Of a stretch of DNA of 64,000 bases, positions 31,414 through 44,200 are shown in pieces (within the stretch, counting starts at the first letter, position 1; each line of letters begins with the position of its first letter). The position numbers were made by a program, and so were the translations under genes. The stretch is taken from positions 195,499 to 259,498 of the forward strand of contig JAKUCV010002506.1 of the NCBI GenBank assembly GCA_028386065.3. Reading direction: 5' to 3'. The notes below the pieces were generated by a model, which was not told where the DNA came from, searched no databases, and saw nothing but the letters and a program-made list of their open reading frames with translations. This DNA comes from Turnera subulata. Taxonomy: Eukaryota; Streptophyta; Magnoliopsida; Malpighiales; Passifloraceae.

Positions 31414-32257
31414 ATGGATCTTGGCCTCAAACAAGAAAAGAAGTTGTATGTCCTTGAAGGAAAAGCTGAATGGGAATAACTTCCTAAAGTGGCATCATAA
31501 TTTGAGGATAGTCCTCAAATAAGAAAAGAAGTTGTATGTCCTTGAAGGGCCCGTTCCAAATGAACCGGCGCCTAATGCTCCTACGGCGGAAAGAGATGCT
31601 TAGAAGAAGCATGTTGATGATGTATTGGATGTTGCATGCCTTATACTTGTTAACATGGACTTTGAGCTTCAGAAGCAACATGAGAACTTGGGTGCTTTCG
31701 ATATGATCGAACACCTGAAAATGCTCTTTGAAGAGCAAGCAAGGCATGAGAGGTATGAGACCTCTAAAGAATTATTCCAATGCAAGATGGCTGAGTCACC
31801 ACCGGTGAGACCTCATGTGCTCAAAATGATTGGATACATTGAGAGCCTTGAGGGTCTAGGTTTTCCTTTGCAAAAGGAGTTGGCTGTTGATCTAGTCCTG
31901 CAATCGTTGCCGGATAGTTACAGCCAATTTGTCATGAATTTCAATATGAATCATCTTGACAAATCCTTGTCTGAGTTGCTTAACATGTTAGGAACAGTTG
32001 AGCAACAAATGTAGGCAAATAAATCCAACAACATTTTGATGGTTGGAAAAGGCAAAGGAAAGGGTAAAGCCAAGTTTTACAAGAAGAAGAAATGTGCCAA
32101 AAAGTTTGGTGCATTTGCATCTTCTTGTTCCCATGTGCTGAAACCCAAAGGTGGTATTGCAAAGGAAGGACAATGTATCAATTGCAACAAACCTGGCCAT
32201 TGGAAACGTAACTGCCCTGTTTACCTTGAAGAGGTGAAGAAACAGAAGGGAAGCTAA
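31414..32257 (+). pseudogene. gag: Gag of Copia-2
   Basis: Reconstructed across a frameshift and stops the order is: LNGNNFLKWHHNLRIVLK, YVLEGPVPNEPAPNAP, ELQKQHENLGAFDMIEHLK, RPHVLKMIGYIESLEGLGF, LPDSYSQFVMNF, then a basic linker and the zinc knuckle CINCNKPGHWKRNC (32176-32217). This is the UBN2_2-type gag of plant Copia elements. The start at 31414 (MDLGLKQEKKLYVLEG) looks like a duplicated copy of the later phrase LKQEKKLYVLEG. In the second copy the codon CAA has become TAA. Another TAG lies at 32012. Confidence 0.88.
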
Positions 32258-32690
32258 TATCTCTATCTCTGTATCATGGGTATTAGATACCGGATGTGGT
32301 TCTCACATTTATGTAAATGTGCAGGAACTGAGAAAGAGTAGAAGATTAGCAAAGGGAGAGATAGACCTGTACGTTGGAAATGGAGCAAGAGTTGTTGCAT
32401 TAGCCGTAGGGACTTACCATCTGTCTTTACCGAGTGGTTTGGTTTTGGAACTTGATGATTGCTATTATGTACCTACTATAAATAGGAATTTGATTTCTGT
32501 CTCTTGTCTGGACAAGAAAGGTTTTTCATTTGTAATAAAGAACAATTGTTGTTCTATTTATTTCAATGATATTTATTATGGTGGTGCATATTTGAGCAAT
32601 GGTTTGTACGTTCTAAACCTAGAAACACCAATCTATAATATTAATACGAAGAAGGTTAGATTAAACGATTCTAATGAAACCTATCTCTAG
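32258..32690 (+). pseudogene. pr: Aspartic protease of Copia-2
   Basis: WVLDTGCGSHIYVNVQ with the catalytic DTG at 32286-32294, then ELRKSRRLAKGEIDLYVGNG, LELDDCYYVPTINRNLISVS and FSFVIKNNCCSIYF, the normal order of Copia protease and the gag_pre-integrase region. The frame ends in NETYL and a TAG where relatives have tryptophan before HCRLGH. Confidence 0.88.
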
Positions 32691-33789
32691 CATTGTCGAT
32701 TGGGCCATATAAACGAGACTCGTATTTCTAAACTCCATAAAGATGGTCTCTTAAACTCATTTGATTTTGAATCATATGAGACATGCGAGTCATGTTTATT
32801 AGGCAAAATGACGAAGGCTCCTTTTGCTAGTAAAGGTGAAAGAGCTTCGGACTTGTCAGGTCTTTTACATTCTGATGTATGTGGACCTATGTCAACACAG
32901 GCTAGAGGTGGTTTTCAGTACTTCATTATATTTATTGATGATTACAGTAGATATGGTTATGTCTATCTTATGAAACACAAGTCAGAATCATTTGAAAAGT
33001 TCAAAGAATTCAAGAGTGAAGTACAAAATCAACTCGGCAAGAGTATTAAAATGCTTCGATCTGATCGAGGAGGTGAATACTTAGACAGAGATTTTCTTGA
33101 TCATCTAAAGAAATGTGGTATTGTATCACAACTTACTCCACCAGGTACGCCTCAATGGAATTGTGTATCTGAAAGGAGGAATAGAACTTTGTTAGACATG
33201 GTTCGTTCTATGATGAGTCAAGCTGACCTTCCTTCTTCATTTTGGGGACATGCATTATTAAGTGCTGCCTTTACACTTAACCGTGTTCCATCTAAATCGG
33301 TTAAAAAGACACCATACGAGATATGGACAGGGAAGCGTCCCAATTTGTCTTTTATGAGGATCTGGGGTTGTGAGGCTTTCATGAGACGAGAAGCATTAGA
33401 TAAACTCGGCCCTAAATCCGTCAAGTGCCTCTTTGATGGATAACCTAAGGAAACTAAAGGATATTATCTCTATAATCCCACAGAGCACAAAGTGTTTGTT
33501 GCTCGTACTGCTATTTTTCTAGAAAGAGAATTCATTTCTAGAAAGATCAGTGGGAGAAAAATAGAACTCGATAAAGTTCGAGGTATAGAGGCTGAGATGG
33601 AACAAGGACAGGAACCACAAGATGTTGTGGGTGAAAAACCTGTGCCTGTAACACATGGACTACGTAGGTCTGATAGGATTACGCATGAGCCTGAGAAATA
33701 TGGATTTCTTATGACTCATACTGGAGACGTGATGCTCATAGAAGAGGATGAGCCCACTTCCTAGCAGCAGGCTATTACGGGTGCAGACT
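32691..33789 (+). pseudogene. int: Integrase and linker of Copia-2
   Basis: Zinc module HCRLGHINETRISKLH ... CESCLLGK, core with D in HSDVCGPMS, D in RSDRGGEYLD and E in SERRNRTLLDMVRSMM, then WGHALLSAAFTLNRVPSKSV and PYEIWTGKRPNLSFMRIWGC. A TAA at 33441 interrupts (FDG-stop-PKETKGYYLYN), and the linker (EKPVPVTHGLRRSDRITHEP) ends at a TAG at 33762. Integrase is otherwise well preserved. Confidence 0.92.
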
Positions 33790-33817
33790 CTATGAAGTGG
33801 CTAGAAGCCATGAATTC
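33790..33817 (+). pseudogene. Start of Copia-2 RT, left of the inserted LTR
   Basis: SMKWLEAMNS is the usual entry to the Copia RT domain (…WLEAMNSEMESM…). It is split after ATGAATTC by the 3-kb insertion; the last five bases AATTC are the target duplication. Confidence 0.85.
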
Positions 33818-36800
33818 TGTAACGCCCCGAATTTTTCATAATTGGATTTTCGGAATTTTCGGAATTTATATTCCAATTTTACCCTTGAGGAATTTTTCGA
33901 TTTTTTGGTTATGGAAATGAATTATTTTCCTTGGAAATGGTGTTTTTAGGTTGGCATTATAAGGGGTTTGAGTTCCATCGGAAACGGGGACTTGTTTCGG
34001 GGTGAAACAGGATTTTAACGTAGTTGTAATTAAAACTACGTCGTTTAGATAAAAAGGAAAAAAAAAAAAGGGTTGACTCAGCAGCGAGGGTTGACCGCGC
34101 CTAAGTGAACGACAAGTCGTTCACTCGGCCGGCCAAAGCCCTAGCCGCCCTCTCCTTTCCTTATTTTCTTTTCTTTGTTTCTTTTCCTTCCTTCTCCTCT
34201 TCGTTTCTTTTTTTGCCTAGCCGCCGTCGACCCCATCCCTCTCTCCCTTCTTCCTTTTCCCCACGACACCTACTCTCGTCCCTCTTTCCCTCTCGCCTCA
34301 TCTGCTTCTCTTCTTCTTGAGCTGCAGCCGTTCGGTCGCCGTTGTCTGCTGCATCGAGGACTCGGTGGTGAAGGCTCGGCTCGCATGGGACGGGTTGCAG
34401 AGGTGGAAGAGTCGCTGCCTTTGTCACTGGTAAGCCGCCGTACCCTTCCTTCGTCCTTTTTCCTCTCTTCTTCGTTCTCTCGGTTGATTTGGTTTAATCG
34501 GGCGTTGGTTTGTTTTGATGGGGTACGTGTGGGTTGATGTTCGGTGGCGGGTTCGTGGGGGTGATGACGTGGTGTTTCCAGTTGCGGTCTGGGCTGTGGT
34601 GGTTGTTGTCGATGACGATTCGACTGGGTTTGTTCTAACAGCGGGTGCGTGTTGGCTGTTGGTGGTTCGCTTGCCGGCAGTAGCGTGGTTTGTGCTCGGG
34701 TCGGGGTGTAGTTCCGGGCAGGAGAGCCGTTGCGGAAACCGGTGCTGCTCCTTAGATCCGAGGCTTCGGTAGTAGGATCTGGTTTTGGACAGTGTTTGAT
34801 TCCGGTAAAATTCCGACCCTCTTTTCTGTTTCAAATTTTCTTTGGACTACGGATTTGTTGTGATGATTGGTTTGGGTATTTGTTTGTTGTTCCGGATGTG
34901 GCAGTGTTGTTGGGATTGTTTTCGGCAGCTTTGGTGTTTTCCGGCAAGGTCACCGGAATCCGGCAAAGCTCAGAAATTTTCCGGCGAGGCTCGGGAAGTT
35001 TCCGGCGAAGGCTCGGGTTTTTATTCTATTATTTGACGGTATACTTTGATGTATAATTTGTACATTCATGGCATGTAATAACTGATGTAGGAATAATTGT
35101 TGTATCGGAAATAAAGGATGTTAGTGGAAAACCGGGTGCGGGGTTGTGAGTGTGTGTAACCGGGAGTTTGCCGACACGGGTAGAACCATAGGCCGGGAAT
35201 ACTTTGACTCGGGTAAAACCCTTAAATGGAAATTGGACCGAATCGGCCCTATACCCGGTAATGTGATTTTTATAATTGGGTTTGATAACAATTGGATTTG
35301 GGATGGGCTTTAGGCCCGGGAACCGTTAAGAACATAATGAGTGGGCCATAGGCCCGGGAACTACTCTTGGACTTAGTTGGGCTTAAGCCCGGTGAACCTT
35401 AGGTCCCGATACTCGGAGTTCAGGTGAGAGAACATCATGTCGGGTTTAGACCCGGGAATTTCATAATTGGCTAACTAGGGACGGGTTTAACTCAGTTGAG
35501 CATTATAGTTACATGCACGCATGTTTTTATTGTAATTGTTTGTAATTTGTTGTGGGTGCCGGTGTTCAGGCACGGGTAACACCTCGGGAGCTGGAGGATC
35601 TGTTTTGGGAAAAGCTCCACAGGACAATCGTCGTTGAGGTGACTTTATACGTCTTTTTATGTTTGTATGCATGAGCTTGTTGGATTGGTCTGTTTGAGTT
35701 GCTTGCCTGTTTGCTAACATGCTGTGATCTGTATTGTGTGCCTATGTCTTACTGTTTGCTTTGGGCATGGATATTTGGATTGTTATGGAGATAACATGTG
35801 GTGTGATTTTGGGTAACTTGTGTGATATGCTGTGGGTCGGAGACCCCGGATGTTTGTTTGAGATGAGAATACACACAACCCTGTTAAATCACGATGCTTG
35901 GCACATATTAACTCATAATTTGTGAATAAGAATAATGTACAGTAGAAGATAGGCTACTGTGTGCTGATGACCGGTTGTTTCGAGCAGGAAGTGATACCCC
36001 TCGGGTTTGCATGCGGGATAGCATGTGATATGCGGATTTGCATATGGGTCTGTAATGACCGGTTCTACCTCCCTCCTTCTACCTCCCCCTTTCTACCTCC
36101 CTCTTTCTCTCTATCTCTCTCTCTCTATGGATATGTTTGGACTTCGTGCCTGGTTTTATTTGGGCTTATGCCTGGTTGTCTCATGAGACGGGACCGAGCT
36201 CGACACACACAGTAGGGGGCCCTGAATAATAAATTATAATAAGAAAAACTTAACACACAACAGATGGAGAATAATGAACTGTTTGCTTGAATGTCTTGGC
36301 ATGTTAGTACTGGTTGTTGTATGTCTGCTTACTTGTCTTGTATCTCTTCTTTCCTTTCGGACTTGTTCTGCACGCCTATATAATTAGATTTATACTGCTC
36401 ACTGAGTAGGCGACTCACATAATCGCCAACGTTGTTTTTCAGACTCTTAGTTACCGTGCAGTCACTTTCTACCCTTCCAGAGTACGGACGTGGTTATCTC
36501 AGCAGGTAGCTGTGCTTCTTCTCCCGGTTGGATCCATAGGGTCGACTTGCATCCCACTTTTACCTTTGCTTTATTTTTATCTTCATTTTCCGCTGCACTG
36601 TATTTTGATGAGAAGTCATTTTGATCTTGATTATTTTATCGGCGGGTTGCTGGGATTTAGTATTGATGATGTATCGGCAGGATGCTTGGTTGATTTGAGG
36701 CTTGCTAAGCCGGTTTGATTATGTTCTTTATGACATCTCGGGATTTTAAGAATTTCTTTCCAAATAATGTTTTGATATTGGTTTTCGTGTCCTGGGATTC

Positions 36801-36866
36801 AGGGGTATTTTGGTGATTTCCTTGTGTTTAAGTATTTTATTGCAAAATTGGGACACGGGTGTTTCA
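33818..36866. mobile_element. 3.05-kb solo LTR in the Copia-2 RT gene
   Basis: TGTAACGCCCCGAATTTTTC ... CGGGTGTTTCA, flanked by perfect AATTC duplications (33813-33817 and 36867-36871). Removing it and one AATTC restores AMNS-EMESMYKNKVW. No gag or pol domain and no internal LTR pair is seen, so it is read as one very long LTR. Large LTRs beginning TGTAACGCCCCG occur in plant gypsy chromovirus-type elements (from memory), but the lineage is not proven. It holds a GC-rich leader-like part (34080-34560) and a CT-rich tract (36060-36130). Frames in it (for example 34175-34537) have no recognisable domain. Confidence 0.85.
36060..36130. repeat. CT-rich low-complexity tract
   Basis: Three copies of ctacctccctctttct-like units then (TC)n, inside the 3-kb solo LTR. 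Confidence 0.85.
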
Positions 36867-38347
36867 AATTCGGAATGGAATCCATGTATAAAAACAAGGT
36901 ATGGACCTTGGTTGATCCACCTGAAGGGGTAAAACCTATTGGGTGCAAGTGGGTCTTTAAGAAAAAGACCGACATGGATGGTAATGTGATTACCTTTAAA
37001 GGGCGATTGGTTGCGAAAGGTTTCAAGCAGGTTCATGGTATTGACTATGATGAAACTTCCTCACCAGTTGCCATGGTTAAATCCATCCGGATTCTATTGG
37101 CTATAGCAGCATACCATGATTATTAGATATGGCAAATGGATGTCAAAACCGCTTTCCTTAATGGAAATCTTTTAGAGGATGTGTACATGGCACAACCTGA
37201 AGGTTTTGTCACTCCAAAAAATGCTAACAAGGTATGCAAGTTGCAAAATCTATTTATGGATCAAAGCAAGCTTCTAGGAGTTGGAATCTTCGTTTTGATG
37301 AAGTAATCAAACATTTTGGTTTCATTAAAAATGAAGATGAGCCATGTGTTTACAAGTAGTGGGAGCACAATCGTTTTCTTGTTATTGTATGTTGACGACA
37401 TTCTACTCATTGGGAATGATATACCGACACTACAGTCTGTAAAGACTTGGTTAGGAAAGAATTTCTCAATGAAGGACTTGGGAGAAGCTGCCTACGTGCT
37501 AGGTATAAAGATCTATAGAGATAGATCCAAAAGGCTTCTTGGTCTAAGTCAAAATACATATATTGACAAGGTGCTAAAGAGGTTTAGCATGCAAGATTCC
37601 AAGAAAGGTTTCTTACCCATGTCACATGGCGTATCCCTCTCAAAGAATCAATGTCCTAGAACATCTAAGGAGAGAGAGCGGATGAGTAAGATTCCTTATG
37701 CATCAGCAATAGGTTTTATCATGTATGCCATGCTATGTACTCGACCGGATGTCGCATATGCATTAAGTGTCACAAGCAGATACCATTCTGATCCCGGTGA
37801 AAGTCACTGGACAGGCTGACAGGGATGGAAGCGTTGATGAGCATGTTGTAAAGGCTTACACAGATGGTAGCTTCCAAACTGACAGGGATGACTTTAGATC
37901 GCAGTCAGGTTATATGTTTTGTCTTGGAGGTGGTGCTGTATGCTAGAAGAGTTCAAGGTAAGAGACAGCTGCCGACTCTACAACTGAGGCTGAGTACATA
38001 GCCGCCTCAGATGCGGCGAAAGAGGCTGTTTGGATTAAGAAGTTCGTAACTGAACTTGGGGTGGTTCCTAGTATTGACAGTCCGATTGAGCTCTATTGTG
38101 ACAACAATGGGACAATCGCACAGGCTCAAGAACCTAGATACCACCAGAGATCCAAACATATACTCCGACGCTATCATCTTATTAGAGAGATCATTGATAG
38201 AGGCGATGTCAGGCTGTGCAAAGTTCCTTCTAAGAACAATGTAGCAGATCCATTGACTAAGCCACTCTCACAGCAGAAGCATGATGGTCATACTGCATCC
38301 ATTGGTATTAGATACATGGATGATTGGCTTTAGTGAAAGTGGGAAAC
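36867..38347 (+). pseudogene. pol: Reverse transcriptase and RNase H of Copia-2
   Basis: [78 protein letters not shown], catalytic YVDD at 37388-37399, FSMKDLGEAAYVLGIKIYRD, YASAIGFIMYAMLCTRPDVA. RNase H: AYTDGSFQTDRDDFRSQSGY, TTEAEYIAASDAAKEAVW, NNVADPLTKPLSQQKH, ending RYMDDWL at 38333. Defects: TAG at 37123, a frameshift and a stop near 37250-37310, a deletion of perhaps 75 bp near 37815-37850, and TAG at 37944 for tryptophan. The polypurine stretch aaagtgggaaac precedes the LTR. Confidence 0.93.
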
Positions 38348-39906
38348 TTTTAGTGTAATACGCCCAAAAGCCAATCATTAGATGATTGTACATAGTCATG
38401 TAAATACATTAAGGTTATTCCAATAAATATGTTTATGAGATAAATGCTTGCACATATTTATAACCCTAGAATATTTTATATTCTTAAATGTCCCTAGTCG
38501 ATTATTATTATGGATGGGTTGTAATAATAAATTAAGACTAGCGTATATTGAGAATTATATGAGATATGAATTCTACATACGGGTACAAGTTAGAGAACTT
38601 GTGGACTGGACCGACCCATATAAGAACCCTATATGGAACGTTATATGATTGTCATTAGTGGTTCTTATATGTATTGTCCATAGACTTGAGATCATCAAGG
38701 TTCCCAACATATGAGTCGTATACTTTGATATTATTCCTAGTCACTCGTAACTGAGTAGACGTAAGGGTAATCATTGGGTATATGACGTAATGTGTAGTGG
38801 GTTTTGATCGATCAAGATGGGATTCGTCCAACCCATATAACGGGTATATTATCAGATGGGCCTCTTGATAGAGTTGGACTGCTAAATGTGTGGCCACGCT
38901 CGGATTATGTGATATGGTGATATCATGAGTATCCGGTTTTACACAGTTAACTCGGGGATCAAGAAACTAAGATTAAACATATACGAGATTGACGTTTTCC
39001 ATGTCTCGTGTTTAATCTTGATAATGGGACGAAAGGACGATGACATGTTTCCGAGGCATAATGAATCAGTATTGATCTTGTTGTTTGGGTAGCAATGATG
39101 TGTTGCTAGACACCCCTCATTGTTTATAATTGTAAAACAAGATTTTACAATTATTGCCAAACGTTACAAGTGCCTACAGGGTCACACACTTGGAACTGTT
39201 GATTCGAGCTGGTGGTTGAACCATGGTTGGATCGTGGTTCGACCAGGTGGGTGGACTATGGTTGAACCTTGGTTGGACCATGATTGGACCGGGTCGTTTT
39301 GGGCTGATTTGGTTCACTAATTATCATAATTATTGAACCAAAATTAATGCCATATGATGTGTAATCCCATTAATGCTTAGTGGAGCATCCATTAATGCTT
39401 AGTGAGTATTAAGACACAGTGGAGACATGATTAGGCTTAAAGTATAATCATGATGGTTAATGCATGATGATGTTGGCCATTGACTCATTAATCTATGCAT
39501 TAATTGCGTGTATAAATAGGGCTTGATAATCAGATTATCAACACACACAACATTCACACACAATTTAGATTACACACTTCATTCTTTGAGAAAGAAAGAA
39601 GCACATATAAACACTAGTTTCTAGCTCTCAAAAATTCTCCAGCTAGCACTGCGGTTCGGGAGTGCTCGGGTTAGTGATCGTGAGACGGTTGCTAGCAGTC
39701 ATCAACGGTTCTTGTGGATACCGTAGAGGAGGCAGATTTCTTGTCTGGTTCTTGCTGATTCTACACTACAGTTGGGTGAAAGACCTCAACCAAGCAAGGT
39801 ACGAAAAATTGTTATTCGGTTTAGTTAGCTTCACTTGGATCCTCCATGAGTACCGGGTCTTTCCGCTGCGTTTTGATTGTCAAGTTTGCATGCCCGGTTA
39901 CAAACA
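38348..39906 (+). mobile_element. 3' LTR of Copia-2
   Basis: Starts TTTTAGTGTAATACGCCC (first bases changed from TGTT) and ends GCCCGGTTACAAACA; 1559 bp. Colinear with 28612-30332 without the MITE. TATA at 39511-39518; AACCATGGTT-type cluster at 39203-39295. It carries a short internal duplication (attaatgcttagtg, 39370-39400). Confidence 0.95.
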
Positions 39907-39976
39907 TGTCACAGGGCGGATATTGATGTAATTCACTCTAATTAATCAGTATATGCAGCTGTTCTCTAAAAAAAAG
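39907..39976 (+). pseudogene. LINE-D 3' end with poly(A)
   Basis: After the right TGTCA duplication the LINE resumes (SSVTGRILM and stop), a short 3' untranslated part and a run of eight A at 39968-39975. This is the natural 3' end of LINE-D. Confidence 0.8.
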
Positions 39977-41070
39977 GTTCGAGTGATTTTGTTTACGGGG
40001 ATTGATGTTTTGTGCGTAGTTTACTAACATTTGCAGAATTAAAAATCAAATGCTATATTCTCATTTGATAAGTAAATATCTTAAGTCGAAACTAGTAACC
40101 TGGATTTGGCTAGTGACGTCGGATTCTCTGCATCCCTATCTATCATCAGGAACCACCTCATTTATGACTACGACTCATATATAGTTAACATTGACACAAT
40201 AAAAAAATTATCTATGCTCCAACTACCGTCACTTGTGACACAGTAATAATTTGGACCAGTTTGCATGGTTCACTACTAAAGCTCCAAATACATGCACCGA
40301 TTTGTTCATTAATTATTCAGGATTATAGTTTACATAATTTAGCTAGTGCTTAGTCAAGCTAATTAATTCCACCCCATCCCCATCAAGTCCAGAATTCGCG
40401 TCAAATTTTGACGCACACGGTCTCTTGCCAATTTTTTTTAAAGATTGAATTATTCGTTATTAACTTTTAAAATTTTTCTTTCTTGTTTCCTTAGGATAAA
40501 TGATAAGATGTCTAAAAATAAACAAATTTTAAATTTTCACTATTCATTTATATCCCACTAAAAACAATTTTACTGACTAAGTTATTTTTTTATTTAAGTA
40601 GTTTTTGAGTTGGTGTCCTACATTTATGCCTTAAATTTGCATTAAAAATCAGTCATACATTACTAAATGAATAAATACTGGAGCCAATATTGAGAACTTT
40701 TTTCGGAAGAAATTGCACAGTTTTTTTTTTAAAAAAAAATATATCTAACTAAATCAATCAATATTTAACACGATTACAGGAGCCAAATTGTGAACACTTT
40801 TTTGGGAGAAAATTTAAATTCTAGGTACAATGCATATCCAACTAAATCCATGAATATTTAACAGAATTACTAGTTTTTTTTTTTTATTTATAGAGACGAT
40901 ACGTTAACAGCAAATACAAAGTCGTCTAGTAATGACTAACATTTTCAGACTTACAATGGAAAAAAATGGCGCCCCACTCAGAGAAACAGGGCCCACCAAG
41001 ATTAAACAAAAACTAACTTAAAATTAACACCTTGCCACGACTTAATGCTATCTGAGTAAATCAACATTTC
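39977..41070. other. AT-rich stretch with no gene seen
   Basis: No frame with a recognisable domain and no clear repeat structure apart from A/T runs (40725-40740, 40868-40880) and a short inverted repeat (gcgtcaaa/tttgacgc near 40398). It may be old single-copy or degraded sequence into which the LINEs inserted. Confidence 0.5.
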
Positions 41071-41280
41071 TTTTTTTTTTTTTCGGAATCAAATGAGATG
41101 AGTTAGAATACAAAGATGTGAAGAGAGGTCCATTAAAGTCAGCTAAAAAGATATTGAGACACCCAATCGGCACCTCAGTAAAATAAGTGATCCCTAAGCC
41201 CGTGAGGCATAATCTCTTCCTCCCCACCCCCCACCCAAAAAAAAAATAAGTGATCCCTAAAGGGAAAGTAAAGCCATGGT
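41071..41280 (-). mobile_element. LINE-A 3' untranslated part and poly(A) tail
   Basis: A run of 13 T at 41071-41083 is the poly(A) tail on the minus strand. Between it and the RNase H end, the phrase aataagtgatccctaa occurs twice (41181 and 41245), separated by C-rich and A-rich sequence, so a small local duplication is present. Confidence 0.75.
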
Positions 41281-44200
41281 TAGCCAGCCAATCTGCACAA
41301 AGTTCGCCTCCCGAAAGACATGGACCAATTGCACCACCTAGGGAAGATGCAGCAATTCCTGTACAAACCGCAACAATGCAGTACTGCGGCGAGAACCTGG
41401 TGACACCTGCTGCAAGTTTTGTAGAAGGTCCAAAGAATCCACCTCAGCCAACACCTGGGAGTATCCCAAATCAAAAGCAAAACGTAAACCAACTAATAAA
41501 CCCCATAGTTCTACATTCAAAACAGAACATGAGCCAATATTATAAGAAAAGCCATGAATCTAGTCACCAGAAGGGCCACAATCAACCCCCAGCCGATGAA
41601 AGCCTGGAACCCGGTTGGACAGCCCCATCCGAATTAAGCTTAACCCACCCCACAGCAGGGACCTGCCAAATAGACAAAGGACGAGGAGGGGAAGCACTAG
41701 ATACCAGATGATACAAAGAAAGGGAGTGCAAAATATCCCGACAATAAACCTGCATAGAAGCAATTGGATTGAAGGGAGGTCTCACCGCCTGAAAACCCCA
41801 CTGATTGCGCCACAACCATAGGTGCCAACACAAGACTCCAAAACACATCCTCCAAGGAACCCCATCCCAAAACACTAGATACAATGACAGGTTATATGCC
41901 ACCCAGGACCGAATGCAGGAGAAAGTAAAGAAGCCTGTAGGGACCAACACACCAAAAAACTCCCACAAACTCCTAGCTACTCGGTAATCCCGCAAAACAT
42001 GCATTGAAGACTCGTCTGCCAAAGAACACAAAGGACAAATAGGGGAGTTACCAAAATGGCGCTGCACCCGCCTCACATTAGTGAGCAGATAATCATGTGC
42101 CGCCAACCATAAGAATCTGCAGCCGAAACCGAAACCGAAACGGATGCCAAATAGCAGCCGAAACCGAATCTGTCATGCTAGAATCTGCACCCTCTATAGC
42201 CCAGTAGGCTGACCTGGTAGTGAACTAACCAGAAGACGAGTGCCTCCATTATATAACATCATCCCCTACACTCACCCGAGGACAGCTAACCCCTACAATT
42301 CTCAAGCAGACTATGGGGGGTAATAAATGTTGAAACCCTGGCCAACCCACATACCAGAAGGAGTGACAAACTCGGCCACCGGTTTAGAAACATCCTCCTT
42401 AGGTATCGGGCTAGTCGCCAAGAGAAGCAAAGGATCCACATCCTCCACCCAAGAATCCTCCCAAAAGCGGATAGCCAAGCCATCACCAATTGCCCACTCA
42501 AGACCATTGAACACCAATGGCCAAACCTTGGCCAAGCCCCGCCATGAAGAGGAGCAGGCCCCAAAAGAGATAGACTCAGATACCGACTCTCGCAGGCATA
42601 AATACTTGCCCCGAAGAACCCGTACCCAAAGAAAGCAAGGTGACGCCACCAAACCCCACCCAAACTTAGCCAGTAAGGCTTGGTTCTGAGCCTCCAACTT
42701 GCGCAAACCGAGCCCCTCAACCGACTTGGGTGAACATATAAGATGCCACGAGGCCAAATGAGTACGGCAGACCTACTCCGAAGAACCCGAGATAAACCCA
42801 CAACATAAACGGTCCAACTCTCTAATCACTGACCTTGGGAGAAGAACAGTCTGCATAGTATACACTGGTAAAGCCGAAATGACAAACTGTGCCAAAGTAA
42901 TCCTCCCTGTGAAAGACAACAGCCTCCCATGCCAGGAAGAGAGGAGACAAGCCACCCTCTCTTGAACATCCACATAAGTCTGTCGCGTGACCCCCCTATG
43001 AATCAGTGGAATACCCAAATACCTCCCTAAGTCATCAGAGATAGTAAATCCCAAACTAGAGTGGAAGAGATCACGCGTAGACGAGGGGACATTGGTGGAG
43101 AAAAACATTTAGGTCTTGGAGGCGCTCACCTTCTGACCTGAACAAGAGTAGAAGAGTTCCAGACTGTCCTAGATGACCTGAATTTGACTCACTTCTGCCT
43201 CTGGGAAGAGTACCATATCATCAGCAAAGAAAATATGGGACAAACGAGGACCCCCAATTCCCAGAAAGACAGGCCTTCAGCTGCCCACAGCCACCAGATG
43301 AGAAATCAACTGACTAAGACGCTCCAAAAATAGCACTTAAAGATAAGGAGAAAGCGGATCCCCCTGCCTAACCCCACTCGAGGTCAGAAAAGGAGAGGTA
43401 AAGGACCCAATCCAAATAATCTGCTTCTCATTATTAGACACACACCTCATATTAATGTCCACAAGTTGAGAAGGAAGCCCCACATCTGTCAGAGTATCCC
43501 TGATAAAAGACCATCTCAGTCTATCTTCTGACTCCCACAGAGCCTCATGGTATGCGTAATCCTGAAGAATAACAATATTATCTGTAATGTGCCGATCCGG
43601 TAAAAAACTACACTAGGTGGGAGCCACCAAACTAACCAGGGCTTCAACCGATTAACAATCACTTTAATAGGCACCTTGTACAACACATTGCAAATACCAA
43701 TCAGCCGGAATTGAGACATAAACTCAGGCTTATCTACTTTGGGCAATAACACAAAGTTAATGCGGTTCATAGAGGAAGATCAAAACAAGCCCGAGAACAA
43801 CCCCTGGATAAAGGAACACACAGCAGACCCGACAAAAGCCAACTAAGACTAAAAAAACAAAGCATGAAAACCATCTGGTCCAGGAGCCTTTAAGGCCCCA
43901 ATATCAAAAGCCGCCCGAGTAATCTTCTGGGGTGTTAACGGGCAAGCCATACCCTGCACCACCTCCTCTACAGGTCGAGGGAAAAGACCAGTCAAAGAAA
44001 AAGGTGGAGGTGCCATATCCGTCTCTGAAAACATATTAGAATAAAACCGCACAACCAAACCCTACAACTCCTGCTGGTCAGTACACCACCGGCCATCCTC
44101 GTCTCGTAGGGTAGCCGCAAAGTTATGTCGTCTACGAACCACTGTACAGGCATGATAAAAAGCAGTGTTACAGTCCCCATCATTAATCCACTGACACCTA

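Noticed and set aside
34105..35056. Several frames of 60-130 aa in the 3-kb solo LTR
   Set aside because: Low-complexity (Ser/Phe/Arg/Val) products on both strands, no recognisable domain; explained by GC-rich LTR leader sequence.
41250..41711. 153-aa plus-strand frame
   Set aside because: Antisense of LINE-A RNase H.
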